Shown here: positions 28,326-36,314 of the stretch, piece after piece | How positions within the stretch are numbered: position 1 is the stretch's first letter | Layout of the letters: each line of letters opens with the position of its first letter | From: Tepidiforma thermophila | GTDB taxonomy: Bacteria; Chloroflexota; Dehalococcoidia; Tepidiformales; Tepidiformaceae | Assembly: GCF_002563855.1 (NCBI RefSeq) | Contig: NZ_PDJQ01000001.1 | Coordinates: 1,612,001 to 1,676,000 of the forward strand | Length of the DNA stretch: 64,000 bases | Reading direction: 5' to 3' | Translations under genes and position numbers: made by a program | Notes under the pieces: generated by a model | What the model saw: only the letters and a program-made list of their open reading frames with translations | What the model was told of the DNA's origin: nothing | Databases searched by the model: none

Positions 28326-28766
28326 TCATCGCCCCCGACGGCCGAAGAGAATGCCCCGGACTTGGGGCGGGACGAATAGCAGCAGCGCAAGCGGCAGCGG
28401 CAGCAGCTCGGGCGCCGGCCGAAGCAAGACCAGCGCCTCCAATACTCCGATGGCCCCGCCGATGACCACCGGGGCCAGCACATGGTCCCGTGCGTCCGGC
28501 GCGCCCGAGACCAGCAGCGTCCCGATGAGCATCGCGCAGACGGAAGCAATCGCGAGCGATGCGGCGAAGAACCGCGCCAGATCTGCGCCCGCATCGCCTC
28601 CCGCGAAGCCCGGACCGGTGAAGCTCGCCACCGCGAAGATGCCGGCGATGACCAGCGTCGCGCTCGCGAAGGCGAACGCGAAATCTGCGGCAGCCGGAGC
28701 TCGCTTCCGGGGCCGGATCGGCGCGGTATTTCGCCGGCGAACGGTCATGGCGCTGGTCCCTGCCAT
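28326..28766 (-). CDS. Small four-helix membrane protein of unknown function
   Basis: This 146-residue protein has a basic N-terminus followed by four hydrophobic segments (about 27-48, 62-86, 95-118 and 121-138) and a short basic tail. GGGG 6 bp before the ATG supports the start, which follows the GNAT stop by 10 bp. It lies inside the pyrimidine operon between the GNAT gene and carB, with no obvious pyrimidine role. I do not recognise the family. An ATG six codons on is an alternative start. Confidence 0.65.
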   Translation of the reverse strand: MAGTSAMTVRRRNTAPIRPRKRAPAAADFAFAFASATLVIAGIFAVASFTGPGFAGGDAGADLARFFAASLAIASVCAMLIGTLLVSGAPDARDHVLAPVVIGGAIGVLEALVLLRPAPELLPLPLALLLFVPPQVRGILFGRRGR

Positions 28767-28776
28767 CGGCTGCCCC

Positions 28777-29226
28777 TTAGAGCGGCAGCTCGAAGCGCAT
28801 GTTCGGATTCCGGAGCGGCACCATGGCGCCGATACTCGAAAGGAAACTGAGGGCTGGTTCGTTGCCCTCCGGCAGTCGTCCGCGAATCCGCCGATACCCG
28901 CGCTGCCGGGCGAACTCGAGAATCGCCTCTGCGAGGTCGGTCGCGATGCCGCGCCGCCGATGGTCCGGCAGCACCCAGACGCCGAGAAGCCCCGTGCCCG
29001 GGTCGGCGGTGTCGAAGTCGAGCGCCCCGAACGCGACGGGGATGCTCCCGTCATAGGCCACAAACAGCGCCCCGTCGTCGCCGAGGCGGCGCAGCCAGGC
29101 CTCCACACGTGCCGCATCGAACGGCCCCTCCAGCCCCACGTTCTCGGAGCCCATGCCGCGCAGAATGGCGGCGATTCCTTCCGCGTCGGCGGAAGTCGCC
29201 CGCCGAATTTCCGTGGCCCGGGTCAT
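28777..29226 (-). CDS. GNAT-family N-acetyltransferase
   Basis: This 149-residue protein has the GNAT fold with acetyl-CoA motif A as GVWVLPDHRRRGIATDLAEA (the R/Q-x-x-G-x-A/G element is RRRGIA) and typical flanks (FVAYDGSIPVAFGAL, FLSSIGAMVPLRNPNMRFEL). Its ATG overlaps the carA stop (ATGA), so it is translated as part of the pyrimidine operon. Substrate is unknown. Coupling to carA may be accidental or may mark an acetylation step tied to pyrimidine supply; nothing in the sequence decides this. Confidence 0.85.
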   Translation of the reverse strand: MTRATEIRRATSADAEGIAAILRGMGSENVGLEGPFDAARVEAWLRRLGDDGALFVAYDGSIPVAFGALDFDTADPGTGLLGVWVLPDHRRRGIATDLAEAILEFARQRGYRRIRGRLPEGNEPALSFLSSIGAMVPLRNPNMRFELPL

Positions 29227-30320
29227 CGTACCCCTCCTTTGGCAGTGGCCATCAATTCGACGAATCGGTCGAAGATATAGTCATTGTCGAGCGGCCCCGG
29301 GCAGGCCTCGCTGTGGTACTGGATGGTCATCAGCGGGTCCCTCCTCGACGCAATGCCCTCGACCGTCCCATCGTTCAGGTTGATGTGGCTGACGAACGCG
29401 CTCGAATCCAGCCCATCCGGGTCAACCGCATAACCGTGGTTTTGAGCGGTGATGGTTACCCGCCCTGAGATGAGGTCCTTCACCGGGTGGTTGCCGCCGC
29501 GATGCCCGAACGGCAGCTTGTACGTCCCAGCGCCCAGCGCCCGGGCCGCCACCTGGTGGCCCAGGCAGATACCGAACACCGGCACCCGCCCGATGAGCCG
29601 CCCTACTTCACGCACCATGCCGTCGAGCAGGCGCGGGTCACCCGGTCCCGGCGATAGGCAGACCCCGTCCGGGTGGAGCGCGAGAATCTCGTCCGCCGGC
29701 GTGTCCGCCGGGAACACCCGGATCGAACAGCCACGCTTCTCCAGCATCCGCATGATGTTCCGCTTGACGCCGCCATCGAGCAGCGCCACCCGGTACTTCC
29801 CTTCGCCGAGCGGGATGGACCAGTCGTAAACCCGCTGCGTCGTGACGGAAGCCACCCAGTTGATGTCGTCGTACCCGGGCAGGTCGCGGACCCGGGCGAG
29901 CGCCTGCTCAGGCGTCTCGTGAGTGGTGATCGTGCCAAGCATCACGCCGTGCCGGCGTATCCGCCGCGTAACCGCCCGGGTGTCCACGCCGTCGATGGCC
30001 ACCACGCCGCGCGCCTCCAGGTACTCCCGCAGCGTACGATGCGACCGCAGGTGGCTCGGCTGGGCGGTCGCCTGGCGGACGATCAGGCCCGCCGGCTGGA
30101 TCCGTGCCGACTCCTCCACCCGCTCGTCGATGCCGTAGTTGCCGATGAGCGGGTACGTCAGCACGAGGAGCTGCCCGGCGTAGGAGGGGTCGGTCAGCAT
30201 CTCCTGGTACCCCGTCATCGAGGTGTTAAATACCACCTCGCCGTCGGCGTGCCCTTCGATGCCGGCGGCGCGGCCCGGGTAGGCCGTCCCGTCCGCGAGC
30301 ACGAGCCACGCGTTAGACAC
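29223..30320 (-). CDS. carA: Carbamoyl-phosphate synthase small (glutaminase) subunit
   Basis: CarA hydrolyses glutamine and delivers ammonia to CarB. The 365 residues have the N-terminal CPSase domain (GEVVFNTSMTGYQEMLTDPSYAGQLLVLTYPLIGNYG) and a class I glutamine amidotransferase domain with nucleophile Cys in VFGICLGHQ and the His/Glu pair in QYHSEACPGP. A GTG start with GGGAGG 6 bp upstream overlaps the pyrC stop by 8 bp. The longer open frame (to 30443) is discarded because it lies within pyrC. Confidence 0.94.
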   Translation of the reverse strand: MSNAWLVLADGTAYPGRAAGIEGHADGEVVFNTSMTGYQEMLTDPSYAGQLLVLTYPLIGNYGIDERVEESARIQPAGLIVRQATAQPSHLRSHRTLREYLEARGVVAIDGVDTRAVTRRIRRHGVMLGTITTHETPEQALARVRDLPGYDDINWVASVTTQRVYDWSIPLGEGKYRVALLDGGVKRNIMRMLEKRGCSIRVFPADTPADEILALHPDGVCLSPGPGDPRLLDGMVREVGRLIGRVPVFGICLGHQVAARALGAGTYKLPFGHRGGNHPVKDLISGRVTITAQNHGYAVDPDGLDSSAFVSHINLNDGTVEGIASRRDPLMTIQYHSEACPGPLDNDYIFDRFVELMATAKGGVR

Positions 30321-31638
30321 TGGCAACCTCCCGCTCCCACCTGAGCGTTCCGTCGATGATGACTGCCCGGACCGCACCGGTAAGCCGGCGACCGCCGAGC
30401 GGAGTATTCTTGCCTTTCGAAGCCCAGGCGCCCGGGTCGACAACCCACTCTGCCGCCGGGTCGATCACCACCACGTCCCGCGAGACGCCCGGCTCGAGCC
30501 GGCCGATGCCCGGTGCGCGCCGGGTCAGCTCAAAGCACGCCGCCGGACCGCTCGTCAGCGCCGCGATGGCGCGCTCGATGCGCAGCTCCCCGCGGACCGC
30601 CAGTGTGAACACCGTCCCGGCCGCCGATTCGAAGCAGCTGATGCCGAACGCCGCGTCCTCGAATTCGACGAGCTTGTCCTCCACCGCGTGCGGCGCGTGG
30701 TCGGTTGCGATGGCGTCGATTACGCCGGCCTCGAGCCCGCGCAGCAGCGCCCGCCGGTCCGCCTCGGTCCGCAGCGGCGGGTTGATCTTGGCATTCGTGT
30801 CGTAGGCCGGCTCCGGGCCGTCACCGGCGACCGCTGCCTCGGTCAGGAACAGGTGGCTCGGCGTCACCTCACACGTGACGGGCAGCCCCCGGGCCTTCGC
30901 CTCGGCGACCAGCTCAACAGCACGCGCCGTTGTTACGTGAGCGATGTGGAGCCGGGCGCCTGTCGCGGCGGCGAGTTCGATGTTCCGCGCGACTGCCGTC
31001 GCCTCCGCTGCAGCCGGCTGGCCTGGCAGCCCCAGCCGCTCGCTGACTGCGCCTTCGTTCATCGCGCCGTTCGTGTGCATCTCCGGGGTGTCGCAGTGTT
31101 CCGAAAGCGGCAGGCCGAGTGTCCCTGCCAGTGCCAGCGCGTTGCGCATCAGGCGCGGGTCGGCAACCGGGCTCCCGTCGTCGCTGAGCGCCACAACTCC
31201 GCCCGCAGCAAGCTCCGCCAGCTCGGCGAGCTCCCTGCCGGCCCGCTCCCGCGTCACGCAGCCGATGGGGAAGACCCGCACGCGCGCATGGCGGCGCACC
31301 AGGTCGAGAATGCTCTCCAGCACCGGCCCGCAATCGGGCGCCGGGCGGGTATTCGGCATCGCGCACACCGTAGTGAACCCCCCGCGCAGCGCCGCCTCAG
31401 TCTCCGTCGCGATGGTGCCCTTCTGCTCGAAGCCGGGCTCGCGCAAGTGCGCGTGAAGGTCGACGAAGCCCGGTGCAACGATGCAGCCGCCGGCGTCCAG
31501 CACCCGAGCCCCGGCTGCTTCCAGCGCCGGCCCGATCGCCGAAACGACGCCGTCCGCCACGAGCACATCGAGGACGGCATCCAGCCCCCGAGCCGGGTCG
31601 AGCACGCGTCCGCCGCGGATCAGCAGGATGTCGTTCAT
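30313..31638 (-). CDS. pyrC: Dihydroorotase
   Basis: This enzyme cyclises carbamoyl aspartate to dihydroorotate, the third pyrimidine step. It is a 441-residue type I amidohydrolase with zinc ligands in FVDLHAHLREPG, SEHCDTPEMH and ARLHIAHVTTARAVEL and the catalytic Asp in AIATDHAPHAVEDK. It overlaps pyrB by 4 bp and carA by 8 bp. With pyrB directly upstream it may assemble with ATCase, as in some type I systems. Confidence 0.94.
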   Translation of the reverse strand: MNDILLIRGGRVLDPARGLDAVLDVLVADGVVSAIGPALEAAGARVLDAGGCIVAPGFVDLHAHLREPGFEQKGTIATETEAALRGGFTTVCAMPNTRPAPDCGPVLESILDLVRRHARVRVFPIGCVTRERAGRELAELAELAAGGVVALSDDGSPVADPRLMRNALALAGTLGLPLSEHCDTPEMHTNGAMNEGAVSERLGLPGQPAAAEATAVARNIELAAATGARLHIAHVTTARAVELVAEAKARGLPVTCEVTPSHLFLTEAAVAGDGPEPAYDTNAKINPPLRTEADRRALLRGLEAGVIDAIATDHAPHAVEDKLVEFEDAAFGISCFESAAGTVFTLAVRGELRIERAIAALTSGPAACFELTRRAPGIGRLEPGVSRDVVVIDPAAEWVVDPGAWASKGKNTPLGGRRLTGAVRAVIIDGTLRWEREVASV

Positions 31639-32618
31639 GAGCGGCTCCTCGCGGCGATGAGGTAGAGCAGCGCCATCCGGACGGCCACCCCATTAGCAAC
31701 CTGCTCTTCGATGCGGGATTGGGCGCCGTGGGCCACGTCAGGCGAAAGCTCAATCCCCTCGTTCATCGGTCCCGGGTGCATCAGCAGCGCGCCCGGCGCG
31801 GCGCGCTCCAGCCGTCGCGCGTTCACCTGGTACCCCGCGATGTACTCCCGGAGGGACGGGATCAGCCCGCGTTGCTGCCGCTCCTTCTGCATCCGCAGCG
31901 CCATCACCACGTCGGCCCCTTCGATCGCCCGGTCGAAGTCGGTGGTTACCGTGCACCGCCCGCCGCCGGGGACCTCCGGCACGAACCACCGCGGAAGCAG
32001 GGTGGCCGGACCGCAGAGTGTCACTTCCGCTCCGAGGCGAAGCAGCGTCCATGCATTCGACCGTGCGACGCGCGAGTGCAGGATGTCCCCGACGATGACG
32101 ACTCGCCGGCCTTCCACCGAGCCGAGGTGGTTCACCATCGTGAACAGGTCGAGCAGCGCCTGCGTCGGGTGCGCGTGGGTCCCGTCGCCGCCGTTGATGA
32201 TGCTGGCGCCGGTGTGCCGGGCCGCGAGGTAGGGCGCCCCCGACCGGAAATGGCGCATGACGATGACGTCCGTGCCAATAGCCTCGAGTGTCCGCACGGT
32301 GTCGATGAGCGACTCTCCCTTTTCGACCGATGACCCTGATGCCGTGAGGTTCACCACGTCCGCGCCGAGCGACTTTGCCGCGACCTCGAAGGTGGCCCGC
32401 GTCCTCGTGCTCTGCTCGTAAAAGAGGGTCGCGACGGTCACGCCACGCAGCGTTGAGACCTTCGCCACGGGCCGGGAGCGCACCTCTTTCATGCCACGCG
32501 CGGTCTGAAGGACAAGGTCAATCTCTTCCCGCGAGAGCGAGTCCGTATCCAGCAGATCCTTCCGCGTCCAGGTGGTACCGCTGCCGGTGCCTGTCTCGCG
32601 CGCGGGCGTGTCAAGCAT
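31635..32618 (-). CDS. pyrB: Aspartate carbamoyltransferase catalytic subunit
   Basis: The enzyme joins carbamoyl phosphate and aspartate, the committed pyrimidine step. The 327-residue protein shows the carbamoyl-phosphate motif [14 protein letters not shown], the adjoining loop [39 protein letters not shown] and [13 protein letters not shown]. It overlaps pyrR by 8 bp and pyrC by 4 bp. No regulatory subunit PyrI is present, consistent with control by PyrR. Confidence 0.95.
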   Translation of the reverse strand: MLDTPARETGTGSGTTWTRKDLLDTDSLSREEIDLVLQTARGMKEVRSRPVAKVSTLRGVTVATLFYEQSTRTRATFEVAAKSLGADVVNLTASGSSVEKGESLIDTVRTLEAIGTDVIVMRHFRSGAPYLAARHTGASIINGGDGTHAHPTQALLDLFTMVNHLGSVEGRRVVIVGDILHSRVARSNAWTLLRLGAEVTLCGPATLLPRWFVPEVPGGGRCTVTTDFDRAIEGADVVMALRMQKERQQRGLIPSLREYIAGYQVNARRLERAAPGALLMHPGPMNEGIELSPDVAHGAQSRIEEQVANGVAVRMALLYLIAARSRS

Positions 32619-33159
32619 CGCCGTCCTCCCCGCCGTACACGTAAACCGCGTCCTCGCCGTCGGTTTCGCTCAGCCGCACCCGTACCCGCTGCACCAGCGC
32701 AGTGGGGATGTTCTTCCCGACGAAGTCGGGGCGGATCGGCAGCTCCCGGTGCCCGCGGTCAACGAGCACACACAGGCGAACCCGCGCCGGCCGGCCGAAA
32801 TCAAGCAGCGCGTCCAGCGCCGCCCGAGCAGAGCGGCCGGTAAACAGCACGTCGTCGACCAGCACCACGGTTTTGCCGTCGATGGATACCGGGATATCCG
32901 ACGGCCGCACCGGCGGCGGCGTCCCGCGCTGTGCAACATCGTCCCGGTACAGCCCGATGTCCAGGGCGCCTACCGGCACTTCCACGCCTTCGAAATCACG
33001 AATCGCGGCCGCAAGCCGCCGGGCCAACGGGTACCCGCGCGAGAGCAGCCCAACCAGCACCAGCCCTTCAGTGCCGCGGTTGCTCTCGATGATCTCGTGT
33101 CCCAGCCGCCGCACCGTCCGCGCAACTTCGTCCGGACCAAGGTATCGGACGCCGCTCAC
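32611..33159 (-). CDS. pyrR: Bifunctional pyr operon regulator / uracil phosphoribosyltransferase
   Basis: PyrR binds a hairpin in pyr mRNA when UMP is high and also has uracil phosphoribosyltransferase activity. The PRPP-binding motif [21 protein letters not shown] is intact, with [30 protein letters not shown] and [11 protein letters not shown] matching the family. I start at the GTG opening [12 protein letters not shown] (182 residues). GGGGGAGG lies 8 bp before it and it aligns with the family N-terminus; a TTG at 33195 is the longer option. The start GTG overlaps the stop of a 22-codon leader ORF. Confidence 0.92.
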   Translation of the reverse strand: MSGVRYLGPDEVARTVRRLGHEIIESNRGTEGLVLVGLLSRGYPLARRLAAAIRDFEGVEVPVGALDIGLYRDDVAQRGTPPPVRPSDIPVSIDGKTVVLVDDVLFTGRSARAALDALLDFGRPARVRLCVLVDRGHRELPIRPDFVGKNIPTALVQRVRVRLSETDGEDAVYVYGGEDGDA

Positions 33160-33224
33160 GAAAAACGCCTCCCCCGGTCCACGGAGCAGGCGCAATGCAT
33201 CACAGGCAGCTTTAGGCCGGCCAT
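33156..33224 (-). CDS. Putative pyrR leader peptide (22 codons)
   Basis: ATG with a near-ideal GGAGGAGGT site 6 bp upstream opens 22 codons ([22 protein letters not shown]) that end in TGA. The TGA overlaps the pyrR GTG start as GTGA. The peptide itself looks unimportant. The layout suggests that ribosomes loaded at the strong site reach pyrR by coupling, so that anything masking this site lowers pyr operon translation. It directly follows the PyrR-binding hairpin. Confidence 0.55.
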   Translation of the reverse strand: MAGLKLPVMHCACSVDRGRRFS

Positions 33225-33243
33225 GCCGGCACCTCCTCCCTTA

Positions 33244-33261
33244 GTGGCCTCACGGGACCAC
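33244..33261 (-). promoter_or_regulatory. PyrR-binding RNA hairpin in the pyr leader
   Basis: The transcript reads GUGG-UCCCGUGAGG-CCAC. It contains the PyrR recognition signature UCC-N-G-N-GAGG closed by a 4-bp stem, in the right place on the pyr strand. It sits about 8 nt before the GGAGGAGGT site of the leader peptide and 85 nt before pyrR. I see no U-run terminator, so translational control, as described for mycobacterial PyrR, fits better than the attenuation seen in Bacillus. Confidence 0.75.
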
Positions 33262-33318
33262 CTTAAAGGGTTTCCGTGAGCATACACCGGGCGCGACCAC
33301 GGCGCCAGTCGCCGGGCA

Positions 33319-33346
33319 TGACCCATCGCAGGCCCCAGCGTATACT
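33319..33346 (+). promoter_or_regulatory. Candidate promoter of the TetR gene
   Basis: TATACT at 33341-33346 is a strong -10 element, with TGACCC 16 bp upstream as a weaker -35. It lies about 45 bp before the GTG start of the TetR-family gene and within 85 bp of the divergent pyr leader. Confidence 0.4.
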
Positions 33347-33390
33347 CAGCCTGCCCGCGCGTCCCCGCAGATCACGGCTGGAGCCTGCAC

Positions 33391-33999
33391 GTGTCGTCGC
33401 ATCCTGGCCAGGACCAGGCGAGAGAATCCGACGTTCGCGACCGTATATTCGCGAGTGCGTTGCGCCACTTTTCCCAGAAAGGCTTCGCTGCCACCTCGCT
33501 GCGCGAAGTTGCAGAAGATGCTGGCACGACGAAGCCTATGATTTATTACTACTTCGGGTCGAAAGAAGGGCTCTACGCCAGCATCGTTCGCCAGATTCTC
33601 GAAGAGATGGCGGAAACCATTCGAAACCAGCTCCCGGCCGAAGCGCCGGTCGCGGAGCAGGTGCTCGCCTACTGCGAGCGGTATCTCGACTACTTCCTCC
33701 AGCAGGAGGAGATCATCGCGCTCGTCCTGCGAGAAGTTTTCGGACTCGGCGGCGTGCCCATGGCCGAGTTCTCCCATGCGCTTGGGGAACGGGTGCGCCT
33801 CCCGCTCGACGAAATCCTCTCCCGGGGCATGGCCGCCGGCGAACTCCGCTCCGACGCGGTTCCTGTTTGCGCGACCGCGATTACCGGCATCCTCAACATG
33901 TTTATCCTCGCGCACGTCTTCGGCGGCGCGCCCATCGACCGGGAGACGCCGCTCCGCCAGGTGCGCTACTACATCGCCGGGCTCGCCCGTACCCCCTGA
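33391..33999 (+). CDS. TetR-family transcriptional regulator
   Basis: This 202-residue repressor has the standard N-terminal helix-turn-helix, RIFASALRHFSQKGFAATSLREVAEDAGTTKPMIYYYFGSKEGLYASIV, followed by a helical ligand domain without a recognisable effector motif. The GTG start has GGAG 7 bp upstream. It is divergent from the pyrimidine operon and is followed by the J-like gene 77 bp on. Its target is unknown; the intergenic region or the downstream gene are candidates. Confidence 0.88.
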   Translation: MSSHPGQDQARESDVRDRIFASALRHFSQKGFAATSLREVAEDAGTTKPMIYYYFGSKEGLYASIVRQILEEMAETIRNQLPAEAPVAEQVLAYCERYLDYFLQQEEIIALVLREVFGLGGVPMAEFSHALGERVRLPLDEILSRGMAAGELRSDAVPVCATAITGILNMFILAHVFGGAPIDRETPLRQVRYYIAGLARTP

Positions 34000-34076
34000 A
34001 CTCTTTTTCCCCGGCCGCTCGAGGCCTTCATCTTTGCCTGCGCCCTGCCGTCTTATTTCCGTAGGGAGGGCATGCA

Positions 34077-34478
34077 ATGGCCGAGCCCCGGCTGGTCGAC
34101 TACTACTCGATCCTCAACCTGCCCCCAAAGGCTGACCTTGCGGGCATCGAGGCCGCCTACGCGCGCCTCTCGGACGACTTGATGCGCCAGGCCCAGTACG
34201 ACGATTCCGCCCGGGAGGCGATGCAGCGCCTCAACGAGGCCTACGCGGTGCTTTCGAAGCCTGAACTCCGCCGCGAATACGACCGCGCGTTCTTCCGCGC
34301 AGAACTCGAGCGGCTCGAGCGGGAAGCCCGGGCCGCTCAGCGGCGCCGCAACCTGGCCGGGAACATCCTCGTCGCAGCGCTCGGGCTCGTGGTTGCCGTC
34401 CAGGCCGCCGCGCTGCTCTACCTCGGCTGGGATAGCGCGACGGCGCTCTTCCGCGCCATCGCCGGCTGGCTCATGTGA
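34077..34478 (+). CDS. J-domain-like protein with C-terminal membrane helix
   Basis: Residues 8-70 resemble a DnaJ J-domain (VDYYSILNLPPKADLAGIEAAYARLS, then REAMQRLNEAYAVLSKPELRREYDRAFF). The invariant HPD tripeptide between helices II and III is missing; SDDLMRQAQYDD stands in its place, so normal stimulation of DnaK is unlikely. A basic helical stretch follows, then a single transmembrane helix (about 93-117). GGGAGGG lies before the start. Family membership is clear in outline, function is not. Confidence 0.75.
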   Translation: MAEPRLVDYYSILNLPPKADLAGIEAAYARLSDDLMRQAQYDDSAREAMQRLNEAYAVLSKPELRREYDRAFFRAELERLEREARAAQRRRNLAGNILVAALGLVVAVQAAALLYLGWDSATALFRAIAGWLM

Positions 34479-34482
34479 CCAC

Positions 34483-35838
34483 TCAGCCTGCCGCTTCTCC
34501 CGCCCCGCGCGTTTCGAGCAGCCTTGCCTGCTCCTCGGCGTACGGCGTAATCGTCTCGAACATGTTCACCCGGCTGTCCAGCCGCTTCTGCAGCCCGCTC
34601 ATCAGCCCGAGCACGCGGAAAATCAGCAAAATTTCCCCAGGGATCTCAGTGACCGGGTTGGCGTTCAGGATGCGCGCCAGCCGCTCGTTGACCTCGGGCA
34701 TCACATCCGCGTCGATGTAGGGCTTCTGCTCAGGCCCTGCTGCCTCAAAGAATGACCGCCCCAGCGCGATGAGCGTCTCCGGGTCGTCCGACTTCGTCCG
34801 GAAGCCAATGGCCCGGAACGCCTCCACCATCTCCCGCTCATCCTGCCGCATCATCGCCACCACCAGCCGCGCATAGTTGAGCCGGAAGTCCTCCGGGAGC
34901 TCCTTCGAGAGCCCGAAGTCGATGAACACGACTACCGGCCCCGGCAGCACCAGCAGATTGCCCGGGTGCGGATCCGCGTGGAAGTAGCCGTGCACGAGAA
35001 TCTGCTCGCAGTACGCCTCCGTCATGATGAGCGCCACATCATTCGGGTCGATGCCCTGGGCGATGAGCGCCGGAATGTCCGAAATCTTCGTGGCCTCAAT
35101 GAACTCGGTCGTCAGTACGCGCCGGGCGGTGTACTGCCAGTACACCTTCGGAATCCGGATGTCGCGCCGGTGCGAGAGGTTGCGGGCCACTCGCTCCGCA
35201 CTCCGCCCCTCGAGGATGAAATCGAGCTCCCGCGGCACCTGCCGGTTCAGCTCATCCATAATCACCCGGAAATCGAAGTTCGGCTCAATCCGGGCCAGGA
35301 TTCGCACGAGGATTGAAATGTTGCGCAGGTCAGTCTCAAGGATGCGGTCGATGCCCGGGTACTGCACTTTGACGGCAACATCGTGGCCGTCTTTCGTCCG
35401 CGCCCGGTGCACCTGGGCCAGCGACGCCGACGCGATGGGTGTCCGCGAGAACTCAGCGAAGATGGCATCCGGGTGTGCGCCCAGTTCACGTCGTACCTGC
35501 TCGGCAACCTCGCGAAACGGGCGCGCTGGCACCCGGTCCTGCAGGCGGCTGAGCACGCTGATGTACTCCGGTGGTGCGACGTCGGCCCGGCTCGAGATGA
35601 ACTGGCACGTTTTGATCAGCAGTCCCTCCATCCGCGTCGCGAGCGCATAAATCCGCCGGGCATTCGCCAGGTGCGCGTTAGAAAGCCGCCGGGCGCGTTC
35701 CTCGGGGTCCCGCGCCGGGAATTTCTGCAGCCGCTTGTACGTGAGGTAGATGACGAGGAACGTCCAGCCGACGTCGATGAACCGCCGAACACGCTGCGGC
35801 CAGGGCAGCGGCCGCGCTCCAGTCAGAGTCTCCGCCAT
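34483..35838 (-). CDS. ABC1/UbiB-family atypical kinase
   Basis: This 451-residue ABC1 (ADCK/UbiB) protein kinase-like ATPase is usually linked to isoprenoid-quinone synthesis or lipid handling at membranes. The family marks are the KxGQ-like LLIKTCQFISSRADVAPPEYI, the Ala-rich loop PIASASLAQVHRA, VAVKVQYPGI, and the catalytic ILVHGYFHADPHPGNLLV with VFIDFGLSKEL. The family KxGQ reads KTCQ here, a departure worth noting. A hydrophobic stretch near residues 25-40 may anchor it. I start at MAETLTG after AGGTGG; 23 upstream codons are also open. Confidence 0.87.
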   Translation of the reverse strand: MAETLTGARPLPWPQRVRRFIDVGWTFLVIYLTYKRLQKFPARDPEERARRLSNAHLANARRIYALATRMEGLLIKTCQFISSRADVAPPEYISVLSRLQDRVPARPFREVAEQVRRELGAHPDAIFAEFSRTPIASASLAQVHRARTKDGHDVAVKVQYPGIDRILETDLRNISILVRILARIEPNFDFRVIMDELNRQVPRELDFILEGRSAERVARNLSHRRDIRIPKVYWQYTARRVLTTEFIEATKISDIPALIAQGIDPNDVALIMTEAYCEQILVHGYFHADPHPGNLLVLPGPVVVFIDFGLSKELPEDFRLNYARLVVAMMRQDEREMVEAFRAIGFRTKSDDPETLIALGRSFFEAAGPEQKPYIDADVMPEVNERLARILNANPVTEIPGEILLIFRVLGLMSGLQKRLDSRVNMFETITPYAEEQARLLETRGAGEAAG

Positions 35839-35878
35839 GCCACCTAGGGTAGCAGGCCGACCCTGCAGGCATGCGAAA

Positions 35879-35898
35879 GGCCGCCCACGCGGGCGGCC
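35879..35898 (-). terminator. Rho-independent terminator
   Basis: On the minus strand GGCCGCCC-GCGT-GGGCGGCC forms a perfect 8-bp stem with a 4-nt loop, followed by TTTCG. It lies just after the stop of the small protein encoded at 35925 and before the ABC1 kinase gene. Confidence 0.75.
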
Positions 35899-35924
35899 CG
35901 GTGACACAACCGCGCGCCGGCCGG

Positions 35925-36236
35925 TCAGGCCTTCAGCGCGATGCCGTCAACCTTCCACGAGCCCGCCACGTCTTTCCAGCGGGTCGCGATGGTGCGGGTC
36001 CCGGCATCCGACGACATCACGATGTCCACCAGGTGGTCGTCGCCTTCCTGGCCCTGCAGCTCCACCGTAACGGTCGGGGTTCCGGTCGGCTGTGGGCCGC
36101 CCGCAGCCTGCATCTGCGACTGAAGAGCCATCGCCTGCCCCATCCCGTTTGGGGTGAAGGCCATCATGAGGCCCGCGATGTTCTGGTTCACGAGGTCCTT
36201 CGCGAACTGCTCTGCCGCTTCTTTGAGATCCGCCAT
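35925..36236 (-). CDS. Small hypothetical protein (possible NTF2/SCP2-like fold)
   Basis: This 103-residue soluble protein has an AAGGAGT site 9 bp before the ATG and its own terminator, so it is a real gene. The N-terminal helix ADLKEAAEQFAKDLVNQNIAGLMMAFTPNGMGQAMALQ is followed by beta-strand-rich sequence (TVTVELQGQEGDDHLVDIVM, RTIATRWKDVAGSWKVDGIAL). The pattern resembles small NTF2-like or SnoaL-like domains, but I cannot name a family. It probably forms a single-gene transcript. Confidence 0.75.
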   Translation of the reverse strand: MADLKEAAEQFAKDLVNQNIAGLMMAFTPNGMGQAMALQSQMQAAGGPQPTGTPTVTVELQGQEGDDHLVDIVMSSDAGTRTIATRWKDVAGSWKVDGIALKA

Positions 36237-36314
36237 TCCTGTGCACTCCTTGTTTCCCGGCCGGTAGGTGTAGGGCTGCCGGGCAGGCTTAGCGTAGGGC
36301 CGGCCGCGGGCGTG

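Noticed and set aside
28235-28594. Longer carB start 120 codons upstream
   Set aside because: The added sequence is Arg/Cys/Ser-rich, overlaps the membrane protein gene in another frame and is absent from CarB proteins.
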